Below the pieces are notes generated by a model. It was not told the DNA's origin. It searched no databases and saw nothing but the letters and a program-made list of their open reading frames with translations. Below, in pieces: positions 49,957 to 58,561 of a DNA stretch of 64,000 nt. Origin of the DNA: Pseudomonas sp. ADAK18 (GTDB lineage: Bacteria; Pseudomonadota; Gammaproteobacteria; Pseudomonadales; Pseudomonadaceae); NCBI RefSeq assembly GCF_012935695.1, contig NZ_CP052859.1, positions 2,583,001-2,647,000 on the forward strand, read 5' to 3'. The position numbers and the translations under genes were made by a program. Numbering within the stretch: the stretch's first letter is position 1; every line of letters starts with the position of its first letter.

Positions 49957-51036
49957 TCAGTGCATCAGCAGTTGCAGGCTGAAGGGATAACGGTAGGACT
50001 CGGGCTTGCCTTGGGCTGACAGTGCACGAAAATCCACGTTGTATTGCTGGCTGGCGTTGATGGCTTGTAGACGCCGAGCCTGCTCCGGCTCGATCAACTG
50101 GAACAGTGCTTCCTTGCGGTAACGACCGCCATGCAAACCGATATCCACGCCGTGGGCATCGTCATCGAGCAGCACCATTGCCCAGCCACCCGTGGTGAAA
50201 TGCCCGGCCACCAGTGTATTCAGCCGACCTTCAATGCGTGCACCCAGCACCTCGGACGAGCTATTGACCGCACTGAACAACACGTCCTTGCCGGGTGTGT
50301 GTCCGGCCTCCTGCGCCGCCTGCATGGCCCCCAAGGCCATTTCATCGTTGGCCGACCACACCAGCGCCGTCTGCGGATAACGCTTGAACAACTGTGTGGC
50401 CTGCTCAAAGGCGCGCTGGCGGTTCCATTCGCCATACACCACCTGACGCAGGCGCACTTCAGGATGCTCGTACAGGGCACGGCGCAGGCCATCTTCGCGT
50501 CGCTGGGCCGCAGGAGTGTTCTTGGCGCCGGAAAAGGCCAGCAGGTCAAGGGACTGGCCAGGCTTGGTCTCACCGAACTGACGCAGCATGTCCTTGAGCA
50601 TCAGGTAACCGGCCAGCTCATCGTCAGCCACGATACTGCCAATCCAGTTAGGGTATTTGCCAGCGTCCAGCAACTGCATCTGATCGACCGTCAGGGCGTT
50701 GTTGACGATTAGCAGCTTGACGCCACTGCCCTGGGATAGACGCAGAATTTGCGGGGCGATGTACTGCTCGTTGACCAGCACCAGGTAATCCGGTCGCTCT
50801 GGCCCCTGCAAGGCTTCACGGGCCTGTTGGAGGGTGTTCTGCGGGTCGCGCTCGGAATAGCGCACGCGCAAATCCAGGCCGAGGTCCTTGGCGGCGGCCT
50901 GCATGAATTGCGCATAACTGACCCAGAAGGTTTCAGTCGAAGTGCCGGGATTGAGAAAGACCACCGACGTTGCATGGGCCGTTGCCCCGCACACCATCCC
51001 CACCAACCACACACACGCACAAAGAACCTTCAGCAT
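49957..51036 (-). CDS. Periplasmic sugar-type binding protein (Peripla_BP family), orphan
   Basis: A 359-aa secreted protein with signal peptide MLKVLCACVWLVGMVCGATAHA. The mature part has the type-1 periplasmic binding fold: SVVFLNPGTSTETFWVSYAQF, VLVNEQYIAPQILRL, LLIVNNALTVDQMQLL, LVWSANDEMALGAMQAAQEAGH. No ABC permease or ATPase gene is adjacent, so it may serve a distant transporter or a periplasmic sensor. ATG 51036 is chosen for the signal peptide; its ribosome-binding site is weak. Ligand unknown. Confidence 0.85.
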   Translation of the reverse strand: MLKVLCACVWLVGMVCGATAHATSVVFLNPGTSTETFWVSYAQFMQAAAKDLGLDLRVRYSERDPQNTLQQAREALQGPERPDYLVLVNEQYIAPQILRLSQGSGVKLLIVNNALTVDQMQLLDAGKYPNWIGSIVADDELAGYLMLKDMLRQFGETKPGQSLDLLAFSGAKNTPAAQRREDGLRRALYEHPEVRLRQVVYGEWNRQRAFEQATQLFKRYPQTALVWSANDEMALGAMQAAQEAGHTPGKDVLFSAVNSSSEVLGARIEGRLNTLVAGHFTTGGWAMVLLDDDAHGVDIGLHGGRYRKEALFQLIEPEQARRLQAINASQQYNVDFRALSAQGKPESYRYPFSLQLLMH

Positions 51037-51152
51037 TGTTGCCCGAACCCCGAAAATTGACAGCCCATGATAGTGGCAATAAGCCGTTCCATCTCGGCTA
51101 ATTACCAGTTGTCGGACAATCGGAGACTGCATCAGGACTCGGGCAACCCCCT

Positions 51153-51266
51153 TTATTGGTGACTGACCCAGAACACAGCGGTTGAAACCACTAGGATTAT
51201 CAGGAACAGAATGGCCCAAGCGTCCACGGCACTGTCGCTTTTACGGGCTTTGGTTGGATTGCTCAT
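51153..51266 (-). CDS. 37-aa single-span membrane microprotein
   Basis: ATG 51266 with GAGG 7-8 nt upstream opens a 37-codon frame: a polar start MSNPTKARKSDSAVDAW and one membrane helix AILFLIILVVSTAVFWV. A protein of this shape upstream of cysI occurs, as far as I recall, in several pseudomonads. It is divergent from cysI. Function unknown. Confidence 0.65.
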   Translation of the reverse strand: MSNPTKARKSDSAVDAWAILFLIILVVSTAVFWVSHQ

Positions 51267-51499
51267 CGCATCGCCTCTTGTCGGTTTTATAGGTGATTGC
51301 ACTAAGACTCGACCACAGTAAAGATCATGGTTGCCCGTATGACAAATGTGGGTAATTCGATAACCAGTCTCATTAGTCGATTTGGTTCTTTGCATATACT
51401 CAAACATCACTTTTGCGCATAAACGCAAACTGGTATCGTGCGCCGGCTCCGTTGGGAGTGCGCGGCCGTGCGCGCAGATTTGCCGAGAACAGGACCTAT

Positions 51500-53158
51500 A
51501 TGTACGTATACGACGAATACGATCAGCGCATCATCGAGGACCGCGTCAAGCAGTTCCGTGATCAGACCCGACGCTATCTGGCAGGTGAACTGAGCGAAGA
51601 AGAGTTCCGCCCTCTGCGCCTGCAAAATGGCCTTTATGTTCAGCGCTTTGCGCCGATGCTGCGGGTTGCCGTGCCCTATGGCCAATTGACTTCGCGCCAG
51701 ACGCGGATGATGGCCAAGATTGCCCGCGACTTCGACAAAGGCTACGCCCACATCAGTACCCGCCAGAACGTTCAGTTCAACTGGCCGGCGCTGGAAGACG
51801 TGCCGGACATCCTCGCTGAGTTGGCCACCGTGCAGATGCACGCGATTCAGACCAGCGGTAACTGCTTGCGCAACGTCACCACCGACCAGTTCGCAGGTGT
51901 TGCCGCCGATGAGCTGATTGATCCGCGCCCGTGGTGCGAAATTGTCCGTCAGTGGACCACCTTCCACCCGGAATTCGCCTACCTGCCGCGCAAGTTCAAG
52001 ATCGCCATCAATGGCTCGACTTCGGACCGTGCAGCGATTGAAGTCCATGACATCGGCCTGGAGCCGGTACACAACGCTGCAGGCGAACTGGGTTTCCGCG
52101 TACTGGTGGGTGGCGGCCTGGGTCGTACCCCGGTGGTGGGGGCCTTCATCAATGAGTTCCTGCCATGGCAGGACCTGTTGAGCTACCTCGACGCTATCCT
52201 GCGGGTCTACAACCGCTATGGCCGTCGTGACAACAAGTACAAGGCCCGCATCAAGATCCTGGTGAAAGCGCTGACCCCTGAAGTCTTCGCCCAGAAAGTC
52301 GACGCCGAGATGGAACACCTGCGCGGCGGCCAGACCACCCTGACCGAAGCTGAAGTGCATCGCGTCGCCAAACACTTCGTCGACCCGGACTACAAGGCCT
52401 TGAGCAATCTGGACGCCGAATTGGCCGAGCTCGATCAACAACACCCAGGCTTTGCCCGCTGGCGTGTGCGCAATACCCTGGCTCACAAGAAGCCAGGCTA
52501 TGTCGCCGTGACCCTGTCGCTCAAGCCGACTGGCGTAGCACCGGGCGATATCACTGACAAGCAACTGGACGGCGTCGCCGACCTGGCCGAGCGCTACAGT
52601 TATGGCCAACTGCGCACCTCCCACGAACAGAACATCATCCTGGCCGATGTTGAACAGAGCCAGTTGTTCACCCTGTGGGGCGAGTTGCGCGAACAAGGTT
52701 TCGCCACGCCGAACATCGGCCTGTTGACCGACATCATCTGCTGCCCGGGCGGCGACTTCTGCTCCCTGGCCAACGCCAAGTCGATCCCGATTGCCGAGTC
52801 GATCCAGCGTCGTTTCGATGACCTGGATTACCTGTTCGACATCGGCGAACTGGACCTGAACATCTCCGGCTGCATGAACGCCTGTGGTCACCACCACGTC
52901 GGCCATATCGGCATCCTCGGGGTGGACAAGAAAGGCGAAGAATTCTACCAAGTGTCCCTGGGCGGCAGTGCCAGCCGCGACGCGAGCCTGGGCAAGATCC
53001 TCGGCCCGTCCTTCGCCCAGGAAGCCATGCCTGAAGTGATCGGCAAGCTGATTGATGTCTACATTGAACAGCGCACCGAAGATGAGCGTTTCATCGACAC
53101 CTATCAGCGCATCGGCATCGACCTGTTCAAGGAGCGCGTCTATGCAGCGAATCATTAA
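51500..53158 (+). CDS. cysI: Sulfite reductase hemoprotein (nitrite/sulfite reductase family)
   Basis: This 552-aa cytosolic enzyme reduces sulfite to sulfide in cysteine synthesis using sirohaem and a [4Fe-4S] cluster. The cluster ligands are CCPGGDFCSLA near residue 414 and SGCMNACGHHH near 457. It is the ferredoxin-like single-chain type; no cysJ flavoprotein is nearby. ATG 51500 (MYVYDEYDQRIIED) has AGGACC upstream; the in-frame extension to 51413 is unlikely. A TATACT at 51395 is a candidate -10. Its 3' end overlaps the DUF934 gene by 17 nt. Confidence 0.94.
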   Translation: MYVYDEYDQRIIEDRVKQFRDQTRRYLAGELSEEEFRPLRLQNGLYVQRFAPMLRVAVPYGQLTSRQTRMMAKIARDFDKGYAHISTRQNVQFNWPALEDVPDILAELATVQMHAIQTSGNCLRNVTTDQFAGVAADELIDPRPWCEIVRQWTTFHPEFAYLPRKFKIAINGSTSDRAAIEVHDIGLEPVHNAAGELGFRVLVGGGLGRTPVVGAFINEFLPWQDLLSYLDAILRVYNRYGRRDNKYKARIKILVKALTPEVFAQKVDAEMEHLRGGQTTLTEAEVHRVAKHFVDPDYKALSNLDAELAELDQQHPGFARWRVRNTLAHKKPGYVAVTLSLKPTGVAPGDITDKQLDGVADLAERYSYGQLRTSHEQNIILADVEQSQLFTLWGELREQGFATPNIGLLTDIICCPGGDFCSLANAKSIPIAESIQRRFDDLDYLFDIGELDLNISGCMNACGHHHVGHIGILGVDKKGEEFYQVSLGGSASRDASLGKILGPSFAQEAMPEVIGKLIDVYIEQRTEDERFIDTYQRIGIDLFKERVYAANH

Positions 53159-53636
53159 AAACAACGAAGTGGTCGACGAAACCTGGCACCTGTTGCCCAA
53201 GGACGCGACCCTCGATGGCATCTCCAACTGCGACGACCTGATCGTGCCGCTGGCCCTGTGGCGCGAGCACGCTCACGCTCTCAAGGCCCGCGATGGCGGC
53301 CTGGGTGTGTGGCTGGACGCGGAAGAAGAAGCCGAAGAAATCGGTGACGATGTGACCAACTTCCAGGTCATCGCCCTGAACTTCCCGGCCTTCACCGACG
53401 GTCGCAACTACTCCAACGCCCGCCTGCTGCGTGACCGTTATGGTTACAAGGGTGAGCTGCGGGCGATTGGCGATGTGCTCCGCGACCAACTGTTCTACCT
53501 GCACCGCTGCGGGTTCGATGCCTACGCCTTGCGCGCTGACAAAGACCCGTATGAAGCCCTGGAAAGTCTCAAGGACTTCTCGGTGACCTACCAGGCAGCG
53601 ACTGACGAACCGTTGCCGTTGTTCCGCCGGCGCTAA
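53142..53636 (+). CDS. DUF934 protein, sulfite-reduction partner
   Basis: This 164-aa protein matches DUF934, which is almost always encoded directly after cysI of this type and is thought to support sulfite reduction, perhaps in electron transfer or sulfate/sulfite handling. Typical stretches are WHLLPKDATLDG, ALNFPAFTDGRNYSNARLLR, and LRDQLFYLHRCGFDAY. It begins inside cysI (17-nt overlap), implying coupled translation. Its terminator has apparently been split by an IS element. Confidence 0.9.
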   Translation: MQRIIKNNEVVDETWHLLPKDATLDGISNCDDLIVPLALWREHAHALKARDGGLGVWLDAEEEAEEIGDDVTNFQVIALNFPAFTDGRNYSNARLLRDRYGYKGELRAIGDVLRDQLFYLHRCGFDAYALRADKDPYEALESLKDFSVTYQAATDEPLPLFRRR

Positions 53637-53648
53637 GCACCAGCGTAT

Positions 53649-53672
53649 AAAAAACCCTGGCATGCCAGGGTT
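53649..53672 (+). terminator. Terminator hairpin of cysI-DUF934, cut from its T-tract by an IS
   Basis: AACCCTGG-CATG-CCAGGGTT (53653-53672) has an A-run on its left but no T-run on its right. A TTTTT tract lies at 55027-55031, just beyond the right end of the IS element. Joining the two flanks would restore a canonical intrinsic terminator. Confidence 0.7.
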
Positions 53673-53746
53673 AATGAGATGGTCACCCCCAACACCCTGT
53701 GAGGGCTACGCTTTCACGGGGTGTTTTGTTTTCGGAGGCCATCATC

Positions 53747-54772
53747 ATGAGCGAGTCAGCACTGATCGGTATCGATCTCGGCAAACATACTTTCCACCTG
53801 CACGGCCAGGATAAGTCGGGCTGTGAGGTGTTTCGCAAAAAATGCTCACGGACGCAAATGATGCAGTTTTTCGGCAACTCGCCGAGCTGTATCGTGGTGA
53901 TGGAGGCCTGTGCGGGGTCGCACTATGTTGCTCGTCAGTTGGCGGCAATGGGGCACACGGCCAAGCTGATTTCTCCGCAGTTCGTTAAGCCCTTCGTCAA
54001 GGGCAATAAAAACGACTTTGTCGACGCTGAGGCAATCTGCGAAGCCGCTTCGCGCCCATCTATGCGCTTCGTCACGCCTAAAACCGAATCCCAGCAAACC
54101 CTGTCCGTGCTACACCGGATGCGCGAATCGCTGGTGCATGACCGCACCAAAACGGCTAATCAGATGCACGGTTTCCTGCTGGAGTTTGGGATCAGTCTGC
54201 CCAAAGGGTTGGCCATCATGAAGCGTCTGGCGAGCGCCTTGGCCGAGCATGAATTACCCGTTCGTCTGACGATATTGTTGCAACGCCTGCACGACCACTT
54301 TGCCTACCTGGATGAGCAAATCAAGGTCTTGGACAAAGAGCTGGCGGGCCAACTGGCCGACGATGATCTGGGCAGTCGTTTGCTGAGTCTTCCATGTGTC
54401 GGCCCGATCACCGCCAGCCTGCTGGCTGTAGAAATGGGCGACGGCAAGCAGTACCGATGCAGTCGGGACTTTGCCGCCTCAGTGGGCTTGGTGCCCAGAC
54501 AGTACAGCACCGGTGGCAAGGCCAACTTGCTGGGAATCAGCAAGCGTGGTGACAAGCACCTGCGACAACTGTTGGTGCAGTGTTCCAGGGTCTATATGCA
54601 AAATCTGGAGCACCAAAAAGGCGCCTTGGCCGATTGGGTGCGCTCATTGCTAAGTCGACGACATTCGAATGTCGTGGCCTGTGCCCTGGCTAACAAACTG
54701 GCGCGTATCGCTTGGGCGATAGCCGCTCACCATACGCAATATGAAGCAGGGCCAGACGCCTTGAACGCCTGA
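53747..54772 (+). CDS. IS110-family (IS1111 group) transposase
   Basis: This 341-aa DEDD recombinase has an N-terminal RuvC-like domain with acidic residues in LIGIDLGKHTF, VVMEACAGSHY and KNDFVDAEAICEA. The C-terminal Transposase_20 domain (LSLPCVGPITASLLAVEMGD) is followed by SVGLVPRQYSTGGKANLLGI, which includes the catalytic Ser region of IS110 enzymes. The frame is intact and full-length. GGAGG lies 8 nt before ATG 53747. IS110 enzymes use an element-encoded guide RNA for target choice. Confidence 0.95.
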   Translation: MSESALIGIDLGKHTFHLHGQDKSGCEVFRKKCSRTQMMQFFGNSPSCIVVMEACAGSHYVARQLAAMGHTAKLISPQFVKPFVKGNKNDFVDAEAICEAASRPSMRFVTPKTESQQTLSVLHRMRESLVHDRTKTANQMHGFLLEFGISLPKGLAIMKRLASALAEHELPVRLTILLQRLHDHFAYLDEQIKVLDKELAGQLADDDLGSRLLSLPCVGPITASLLAVEMGDGKQYRCSRDFAASVGLVPRQYSTGGKANLLGISKRGDKHLRQLLVQCSRVYMQNLEHQKGALADWVRSLLSRRHSNVVACALANKLARIAWAIAAHHTQYEAGPDALNA

Positions 54773-55023
54773 CCCCGCGGTTGTTGCAGTACCACGATTC
54801 ACCTTCAGGTTTTGCGATAGCTGAACAACAGATGATGTGAACGGCACACCGGCCTGGCGAAGATCCTGACATAAAAATCGGCTTCAGAAGCCGACGGGTT
54901 TTAAGGATCGTCAGGCGCGACTCTCATCGTGGCGCTGGGGCATGCCCCAAACAGACGCCGGATAGATTTAAGCAAGCCAACCACACCACCCGTTAATCAG
55001 TATTGCAAAAATGGGGGTGACCA
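54773..55023 (+). ncRNA. Predicted seekRNA/bridge RNA region of the IS1111 element
   Basis: This 250-bp noncoding segment lies downstream of the transposase, the place where IS1111-group elements encode their guide RNA. It can form a hairpin TCGGCT/AGCCGA at 54878-54894 and a palindrome GGGGCATGCCCC at 54937-54948. It also holds short matches to the element ends and flanks (see findings). RNA boundaries are not defined by sequence inspection. Confidence 0.45.
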
Positions 55024-55031
55024 TAGATTTT

Positions 55032-55436
55032 TCATGGGTTGATTTTGATCGACGCCAGTACCTGATTCTGCCCCATGGAACACGGCACGCCTTCCGGGTG
55101 CGCCCGTACCGCCTCGATTACGCCCAGCAACTGCGCCTTGCTGTGCGCCAACTGCGCCTGCATCACCTCGATCTGCGCCACTTTGCTCTCCAGCCCCTCA
55201 ATCAGTGCCTCACGCTTGTGCTCACCTTCGGTCGGCATCAGGGCTTTAAGTTCCTGCAAGGTAAACCCGGCCTGTTGTGCGCTCTGGATCAACTGCAGAG
55301 TCTGTAGTGCCTGCGGCGCATAACGCCGATATCCATTGGCCTGGCGCCCTACCTGACTGATCAGCCCTTCAGCTTCGTAAAACCGAATGCGCGACGCCGC
55401 CAACCCGCTGAGCTTTGCCAATTCGCCAATATTCAT
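55032..55436 (-). CDS. MerR-family transcriptional regulator
   Basis: A 134-aa regulator with a MerR N-terminal winged helix (MNIGELAKLSGLAASRIRFYEAEGL and NGYRRYAPQALQTLQLI) and a coiled-coil dimer helix. Only one Cys occurs near the C-terminus (GVPCSMGQ), so it is not a SoxR- or CueR-type metal site. It is divergent from the old-yellow-enzyme gene, and its probable operator lies in the 79-bp gap. The IS ends 9 nt from its stop, so its own terminator may have changed. Confidence 0.9.
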   Translation of the reverse strand: MNIGELAKLSGLAASRIRFYEAEGLISQVGRQANGYRRYAPQALQTLQLIQSAQQAGFTLQELKALMPTEGEHKREALIEGLESKVAQIEVMQAQLAHSKAQLLGVIEAVRAHPEGVPCSMGQNQVLASIKINP

Positions 55437-55457
55437 CGCTACGCCCTTCTTACCCGC

Positions 55458-55488
55458 TTGACATTAAAGTTAGCTTTAAGCTTAGCCT
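55458..55488 (+). promoter_or_regulatory. MerR-type promoter of the flavin oxidoreductase gene
   Basis: TTGACA and TAGCCT are 19 bp apart, and the spacer carries the dyad TTAAAG-TTAG-CTTTAA. The over-long spacer with a central palindrome is the classic MerR-activated layout, between a divergent merR gene and its target. Confidence 0.75.
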
Positions 55489-55515
55489 GAGGCCTCCGCA
55501 AACGAGGAGTCAACC

Positions 55516-56739
55516 ATGTCGCCCTTTTCAGCCCTGCTATTGCCCAACGGCCAGACCATCGGTAACCGCATCGCTAAGGCGGCGATGGAAGAGAATATGG
55601 CCGATCTGCACCAGGCTCCCTCTGAAGCGCTCATGCGCCTGTACCAGTCCTGGGCCGACGGCGAGCCAGGGCTGCTGTTGACCGGCAATGTGATGATCGA
55701 CCGCCGCGCCATGACCGGCCCCGGCGGGGTTGCGCTGGAAAACGAGGAGCACCTGGACAAGTTTCGCCAATGGGCCGCGATTGGCCGCGCCAAAGGTGCG
55801 CACTTCTGGATCCAGCTCAACCACCCGGGTCGTCAGACCCAGGCCAACCTAGGCCAGCAAGCATGGGCGCCTTCAGCGGTAGCGCTGGACCTTGGTGGTT
55901 TCTCAAAGATGTTTTCCCAACCCAAAGCCATGGGCGAGGAAGAGATTGAGGAAGTGATCGCGCGTTTTGCCAGCAGCGCACGCCTGGCTGAAAAAGCGGG
56001 TTTCACCGGCGTACAGATTCATGCGGCGCACGGCTATTTGCTCAGTCAATTTCTCTCCCCTTTGAGCAACAAGCGCACTGATCGCTGGGGCGGCTCGCTG
56101 GAAAACCGCGCGCGCCTGTTGCTGGAAGTGGTAAAGGCCGTACGGGCGGCTGTCAGCCCCGATTTTTGCGTGGCGGTTAAGCTCAATTCAGCAGATTTCC
56201 AACGCGGTGGTTTTGACGCCAACGACGCCCGCGCCGTGGTTGAACTGCTCAATGCATTGCCCCTTGATTTGCTGGAACTGTCCGGCGGCAGTTACGAAGC
56301 ACCGGCGATGCAAGGTGAAGCACGAGACGGTCGAACCCTGGCCCGCGAAGCGTACTTCCTCGAGATGGCCTGCGAGCTCGCAAGCCTGGCGCGTATGCCG
56401 GTGATGGTGACCGGGGGCATCCGCCGCTTGCCGGTGGTCCAGCAGGTACTGGACAGCGGCATCGCCATGGCCGGGATTGCCACCGCCCTGACCCTCGAGC
56501 CACAGCTAATCAAGCAATGGCGCGAAGGCCGCGATCTCAACCCGCAGATACCGCCCATTCGCTGGAAACGCAAACCACTGGCCGCCCTGGCGACCATGGC
56601 GGTGGTGCACCATCAACTGCGTCGACTGAGTCAGGGGCGCCAGCCGAAACCGGGCATCGCGCCGCTGTTGGCGCTGATCAGGGACCAATTGTTCATCGCT
56701 AAACGCACCCGCCAGTACCGCGCCGCGATGAACAATTAG
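55516..56739 (+). CDS. Old-yellow-enzyme-type NADH:flavin oxidoreductase
   Basis: This 407-aa FMN enzyme reduces activated C=C bonds, such as those of electrophilic enones or nitro compounds. Ligand residues IHAAHGYLLSQFLSP near residue 170 contain the conserved His pair; NKRTDRWGGSLENRARLLLEV and the phosphate-binding MVTGGIRRL segments follow. Divergent from a MerR regulator with a MerR-type promoter, which suggests induction by a toxic electrophile. Natural substrate unknown. Confidence 0.9.
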   Translation: MSPFSALLLPNGQTIGNRIAKAAMEENMADLHQAPSEALMRLYQSWADGEPGLLLTGNVMIDRRAMTGPGGVALENEEHLDKFRQWAAIGRAKGAHFWIQLNHPGRQTQANLGQQAWAPSAVALDLGGFSKMFSQPKAMGEEEIEEVIARFASSARLAEKAGFTGVQIHAAHGYLLSQFLSPLSNKRTDRWGGSLENRARLLLEVVKAVRAAVSPDFCVAVKLNSADFQRGGFDANDARAVVELLNALPLDLLELSGGSYEAPAMQGEARDGRTLAREAYFLEMACELASLARMPVMVTGGIRRLPVVQQVLDSGIAMAGIATALTLEPQLIKQWREGRDLNPQIPPIRWKRKPLAALATMAVVHHQLRRLSQGRQPKPGIAPLLALIRDQLFIAKRTRQYRAAMNN

Positions 56740-56824
56740 TCATGTTGGCGGGTGAGTATTCAGTGTTCTGAGGTTGTCCTCTATTGATCTGCGGTTTTTA
56801 ACCTCACTGACGATGGAGTTCCTC

Positions 56825-58549
56825 ATGGCGAAAATCACCCTGGCCCAACAGCTGGCGACCACCCTTGAGCAGGCGGGCATCAAGCGCGTCTGGGGCCTGA
56901 CTGGCGACAGCCTCAACGGTCTGACCGATGCCCTGCGCACCATGGACAGCATCGAGTGGATGCACGTGCGCCACGAGGAAGTCGCCGCCTTTGCCGCCGG
57001 CGCCGAAGCGGCAGCAACGGGGGAGCTGACGGTGTGCGCAGGCAGTTGCGGGCCGGGCAATCTGCACTTGATCAACGGGCTCTTCGATTGCCATCGCAAC
57101 CATGTACCCGTGCTGGCCATTGCCGCGCAGATTCCCTCGTCGGAAATCGGCTTGAACTACTTCCAGGAAACCCACCCTCAGGAGCTGTTCAAGGAGTGCA
57201 GTCACTTTATCGAACTGGTGACCAACCCGGCACAGATGCCTCATGTGCTGCACCGCGCCATGCGCTCGGCCATCCTCAATCGCGGCGTGGCGGTGGTGGT
57301 GATTCCTGGAGATGTGTCGCTGTTAGAAGTAGAAGACAAATTCAAGCCCTGGCCAGCACTGATGACGCCGCGCACCCTGCCGGCAGAGCAGGACCTGCTG
57401 CGCCTGAGCGAGCTCCTCAATCAAAGCACATCCGTGACCCTGCTGTGCGGCAGCGGTTGCGCCGGCGCCCACGACGAAGTAGTTGCGCTGGCCGATGCCC
57501 TGGGTGCGCCGGTGGTGCATGCGCTGCGAGGCAAGGAGCATGTGGAGTGGGACAACCCCTTTGATGTCGGCATGACTGGCCTGATCGGCTTCAGCTCGGG
57601 CTATCACGCGATGCTCAACTGCGACACGCTGATCATGCTCGGCACCGACTTCCCCTATCGCCAGTTCTACCCCACCGACGCGAAGATCATCCAGGTTGAC
57701 CGTAACCCCCAGGCGCTGGGCCGTCGCGCCACCCTGGACCTGGGCATTGCCGCCGACGTCAGCGAGACCATTCAAGCCCTGCTGCCGCGCCTGACCCGCA
57801 AGACTGATCGCAGCTTCCTCGAAGCCTCGCTCAAGCATTATGAAAAAGCCCGCCAGGGTCTGGATGACCTGGCGCAGCCGTCTGCCGCCAACCGTCCGAT
57901 CCACCCGCAATACGTGACCCGCCTGCTCAGTGAGCTGGCGGACGACGATGCAATCTTCACCGCCGACGTCGGCTCGCCCACGGTCTGGGCCGCACGCTAC
58001 CTGAAAATGAATGGCAAACGCCGACTGATTGGCTCGTTCAACCACGGCTCCATGGCCAACGCCATGCCCCAGGCCATCGGCGCCCAGGCGGCATTTCCCG
58101 GTCGACAGGTCATTTCGCTGTCCGGCGACGGCGGTTTCAGCATGTTGATGGGCGACTTCATTTCCCTGACACAGTTGAAATTGCCGGTGAAAGTCGTGGT
58201 GTACGACAACGCCTCACTGGGATTTGTCGCCATGGAAATGAAGGCTGCCGGCTATCTGGACACCGGCACCGAGCTGAAGAACCCGGACTTCGCCGCCATG
58301 GCCAATGCGATGGGTATCCTCGGCATCCGTGTGGAACAGTCTGAGGACCTGGAGCCCGCCTTGCGCCGCGCCCTGGCCCATGACGGCCCGGTGTTGGTCG
58401 ATGTGGTCACCGCCACTCAGGAATTGGCCATGCCGCCCAGCATCAAATTGGAACAGGCCAAGGGCTTCAGCCTGTACATGCTCAAGGCTGTGATGAGCGG
58501 ACGTGGTGATGAGGTGATCGAGTTGGCGCGGACCAACTGGTTTCGCTGA
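56825..58549 (+). CDS. poxB: Pyruvate oxidase/ubiquinone-dependent pyruvate dehydrogenase
   Basis: This 574-aa thiamine diphosphate flavoprotein converts pyruvate to acetate and CO2, passing electrons to ubiquinone at the membrane. The N-terminal Pyr domain has the catalytic Glu in [15 protein letters not shown]. The FAD-binding middle domain follows. The C-terminal PP domain has [18 protein letters not shown] with the GDG...N ThDP motif. The C-terminal helical tail ([20 protein letters not shown]) resembles the PoxB lipid-binding region. ATG 56825 has GGAG 6 nt upstream. Confidence 0.92.
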   Translation: MAKITLAQQLATTLEQAGIKRVWGLTGDSLNGLTDALRTMDSIEWMHVRHEEVAAFAAGAEAAATGELTVCAGSCGPGNLHLINGLFDCHRNHVPVLAIAAQIPSSEIGLNYFQETHPQELFKECSHFIELVTNPAQMPHVLHRAMRSAILNRGVAVVVIPGDVSLLEVEDKFKPWPALMTPRTLPAEQDLLRLSELLNQSTSVTLLCGSGCAGAHDEVVALADALGAPVVHALRGKEHVEWDNPFDVGMTGLIGFSSGYHAMLNCDTLIMLGTDFPYRQFYPTDAKIIQVDRNPQALGRRATLDLGIAADVSETIQALLPRLTRKTDRSFLEASLKHYEKARQGLDDLAQPSAANRPIHPQYVTRLLSELADDDAIFTADVGSPTVWAARYLKMNGKRRLIGSFNHGSMANAMPQAIGAQAAFPGRQVISLSGDGGFSMLMGDFISLTQLKLPVKVVVYDNASLGFVAMEMKAAGYLDTGTELKNPDFAAMANAMGILGIRVEQSEDLEPALRRALAHDGPVLVDVVTATQELAMPPSIKLEQAKGFSLYMLKAVMSGRGDEVIELARTNWFR

Positions 58550-58561
58550 TCCACGCGCTCA

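Larger units (their letters stand above)
53680..55023 (+). mobile_element. IS1111-group (IS110 family) insertion sequence
   Basis: 12-bp inverted repeats TGGTCACCCCCA (53680-53691) and TGGGGGTGACCA (55012-55023) bracket one transposase gene and a 240-bp 3' noncoding segment. Subterminal repeats and a long 3' noncoding part are features of the IS1111 group. No target duplication is seen, as expected for IS110. If a few bases lie outside the repeats, as is usual, the true ends are about 53673 and 55026. Confidence 0.88.
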
